The position numbers and the translations under genes are program-made. Of a stretch of DNA of 15,179 bases, positions 14,613-15,179 are shown piece by piece (the first letter of the stretch is position 1; each line of letters opens with the position of its first letter). A model generated the notes under the pieces. It saw nothing but the letters and a program-made list of their open reading frames with translations, searched no databases and was not told where the DNA came from. Source of the DNA: JBIKIW01 sp044361365 (GTDB taxonomy: Bacteria; Patescibacteriota; JACMRA01); contig JBIKIW010000032.1 of the NCBI GenBank assembly GCA_044361365.1, positions 1-15,179 on the forward strand, in the 5' to 3' direction.

Positions 14613-15179
14613 ATACTTTTAGTTCTTTTTTGAAAAAAGTTTGGTATTAACTTTACATACGCATCTGCAAATTCTTCATCATGAATGTTATTTATGTGAA
14701 CACTACACTCTTTAAGATAACTTTTTATTGCTAGCTTTAGACCTGCGGGTCCGCATAAATAAATCTGTGGGTTGCTGTGATTTTCTATAAATTCCTGAAC
14801 AGTTTTTTTATCAAGTCTTCGCTTTCCACTAATAAAATTAACCACTTTGAATTGATCAAATTTATTTTCAAGTTCTGAGATTTCTTTGGCAAAAATAGTT
14901 GATTCTTCAGATCGATTCGCATAAAACAAAGTAACTTTACTCTTTGGTTCTTTGCTCAGTACAGTTTTTATCATGGAAAAAATCGGGGTTATGCCGCTAC
15001 CACCTGCAACAAAAAGATAATTTGTAGAATTGTTTGGATTTGGATGGATATAAAAATCTCCAAGTGGCATAAAAGCTTCCACAATATCACCTACTTTTGC
15101 GTCGTTAAAAATATGATTGGTAACCATTCCATTTAATTTCATTGTGATTCGTAAAAACTTATCTTCTGTTGGTGAGCTA
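14609..15179 (-). CDS. Ferredoxin-NADP reductase-like flavin/NAD oxidoreductase (5' end outside window)
   Basis: The C-terminal part of an FNR-superfamily reductase that moves electrons between NAD(P)H and a partner through FAD. The frame stays open to the right edge; the Met at 15142 is internal, because the residues before it (SSPTEDKFLRIT) continue the FAD-domain SxSSP motif. Counting from that Met, VGDIVEAFMPLGDF (17-30) closes the FAD domain, GGSGITP (47-53) begins the NAD domain, FYANRSEES (73-81) follows, and YLCGPAG (128-134) ends the nucleotide site. After IHDEEF there is only a short basic tail, so no C-terminal 2Fe-2S domain is present. The stop overlaps the next start as ATGA. The electron acceptor is unknown; the peroxidase system in the same operon is a candidate via an intermediate. 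Confidence 0.9.
   Translation of the reverse strand, partial: SSPTEDKFLRITMKLNGMVTNHIFNDAKVGDIVEAFMPLGDFYIHPNPNNSTNYLFVAGGSGITPIFSMIKTVLSKEPKSKVTLFYANRSEESTIFAKEISELENKFDQFKVVNFISGKRRLDKKTVQEFIENHSNPQIYLCGPAGLKLAIKSYLKECSVHINNIHDEEFADAYVKLIPNFFQKRTKSI

Noticed and set aside
1..15179. CRISPR array, tRNA, rRNA or insertion sequence
   Set aside because: No regularly spaced repeats, no cloverleaf-like or rRNA sequence and no transposase or terminal inverted repeats were seen on either strand.

Overview
This is an AT-rich window (about one third G+C by eye) with tightly packed genes. Its left third is a type I restriction-modification locus on the + strand. The rest is a long run of small metabolic, redox and membrane genes, all on the - strand. 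The genetic code is standard: TAA, TAG and TGA are all used as stops, and long frames carry no internal TGA. Most - strand starts have an AT-rich leader with no recognisable Shine-Dalgarno. The one strong promoter is a textbook sigma70 TTGACA-N17-TATAAT site, which argues against Bacteroidota. Together with the GC-rich linker inside hsdS, the picture would fit a low-GC Patescibacteria/CPR-like genome, but the phylum is an inference of low certainty.

Left region (1-5054, + strand): the C-terminal part of hsdS, a 371-residue PrrC-like anticodon nuclease, and a complete hsdR. hsdM is presumably off the left edge. The order hsdS-prrC-hsdR is that of the classic EcoprrI locus. The middle protein has the PrrC catalytic triad Arg-x3-Glu-x31-His at exactly the known spacing. 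The likely system is a restriction enzyme guarded by a latent tRNA-cleaving toxin that acts when restriction is disabled.

Middle region (5212-10416, - strand): a retinol-dehydrogenase-like SDR, a 2TM protein, a VOC/glyoxalase-fold protein, a VanZ-like membrane protein, an alpha/beta hydrolase, an orphan hydrolase C-terminal fragment, a second SDR and an FAD amine oxidase. Short gaps suggest one or a few transcripts. hsdR and the first SDR converge, with no clear terminator between them.

Right region (10647-15179, - strand): two operons. A Coq4-like protein, a TetR regulator and an MFS exporter sit behind the consensus promoter, whose spacer holds a palindromic operator, so the operon is probably autorepressed. 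Upstream of it, a flavin/NAD reductase (cut by the right edge), an integral membrane protein, a Cys-type glutathione peroxidase and a second copy of the 2TM protein form a compact redox operon. The two 2TM copies are 7.1 kb apart and keep a 29-bp identical block, which points to recent duplication.
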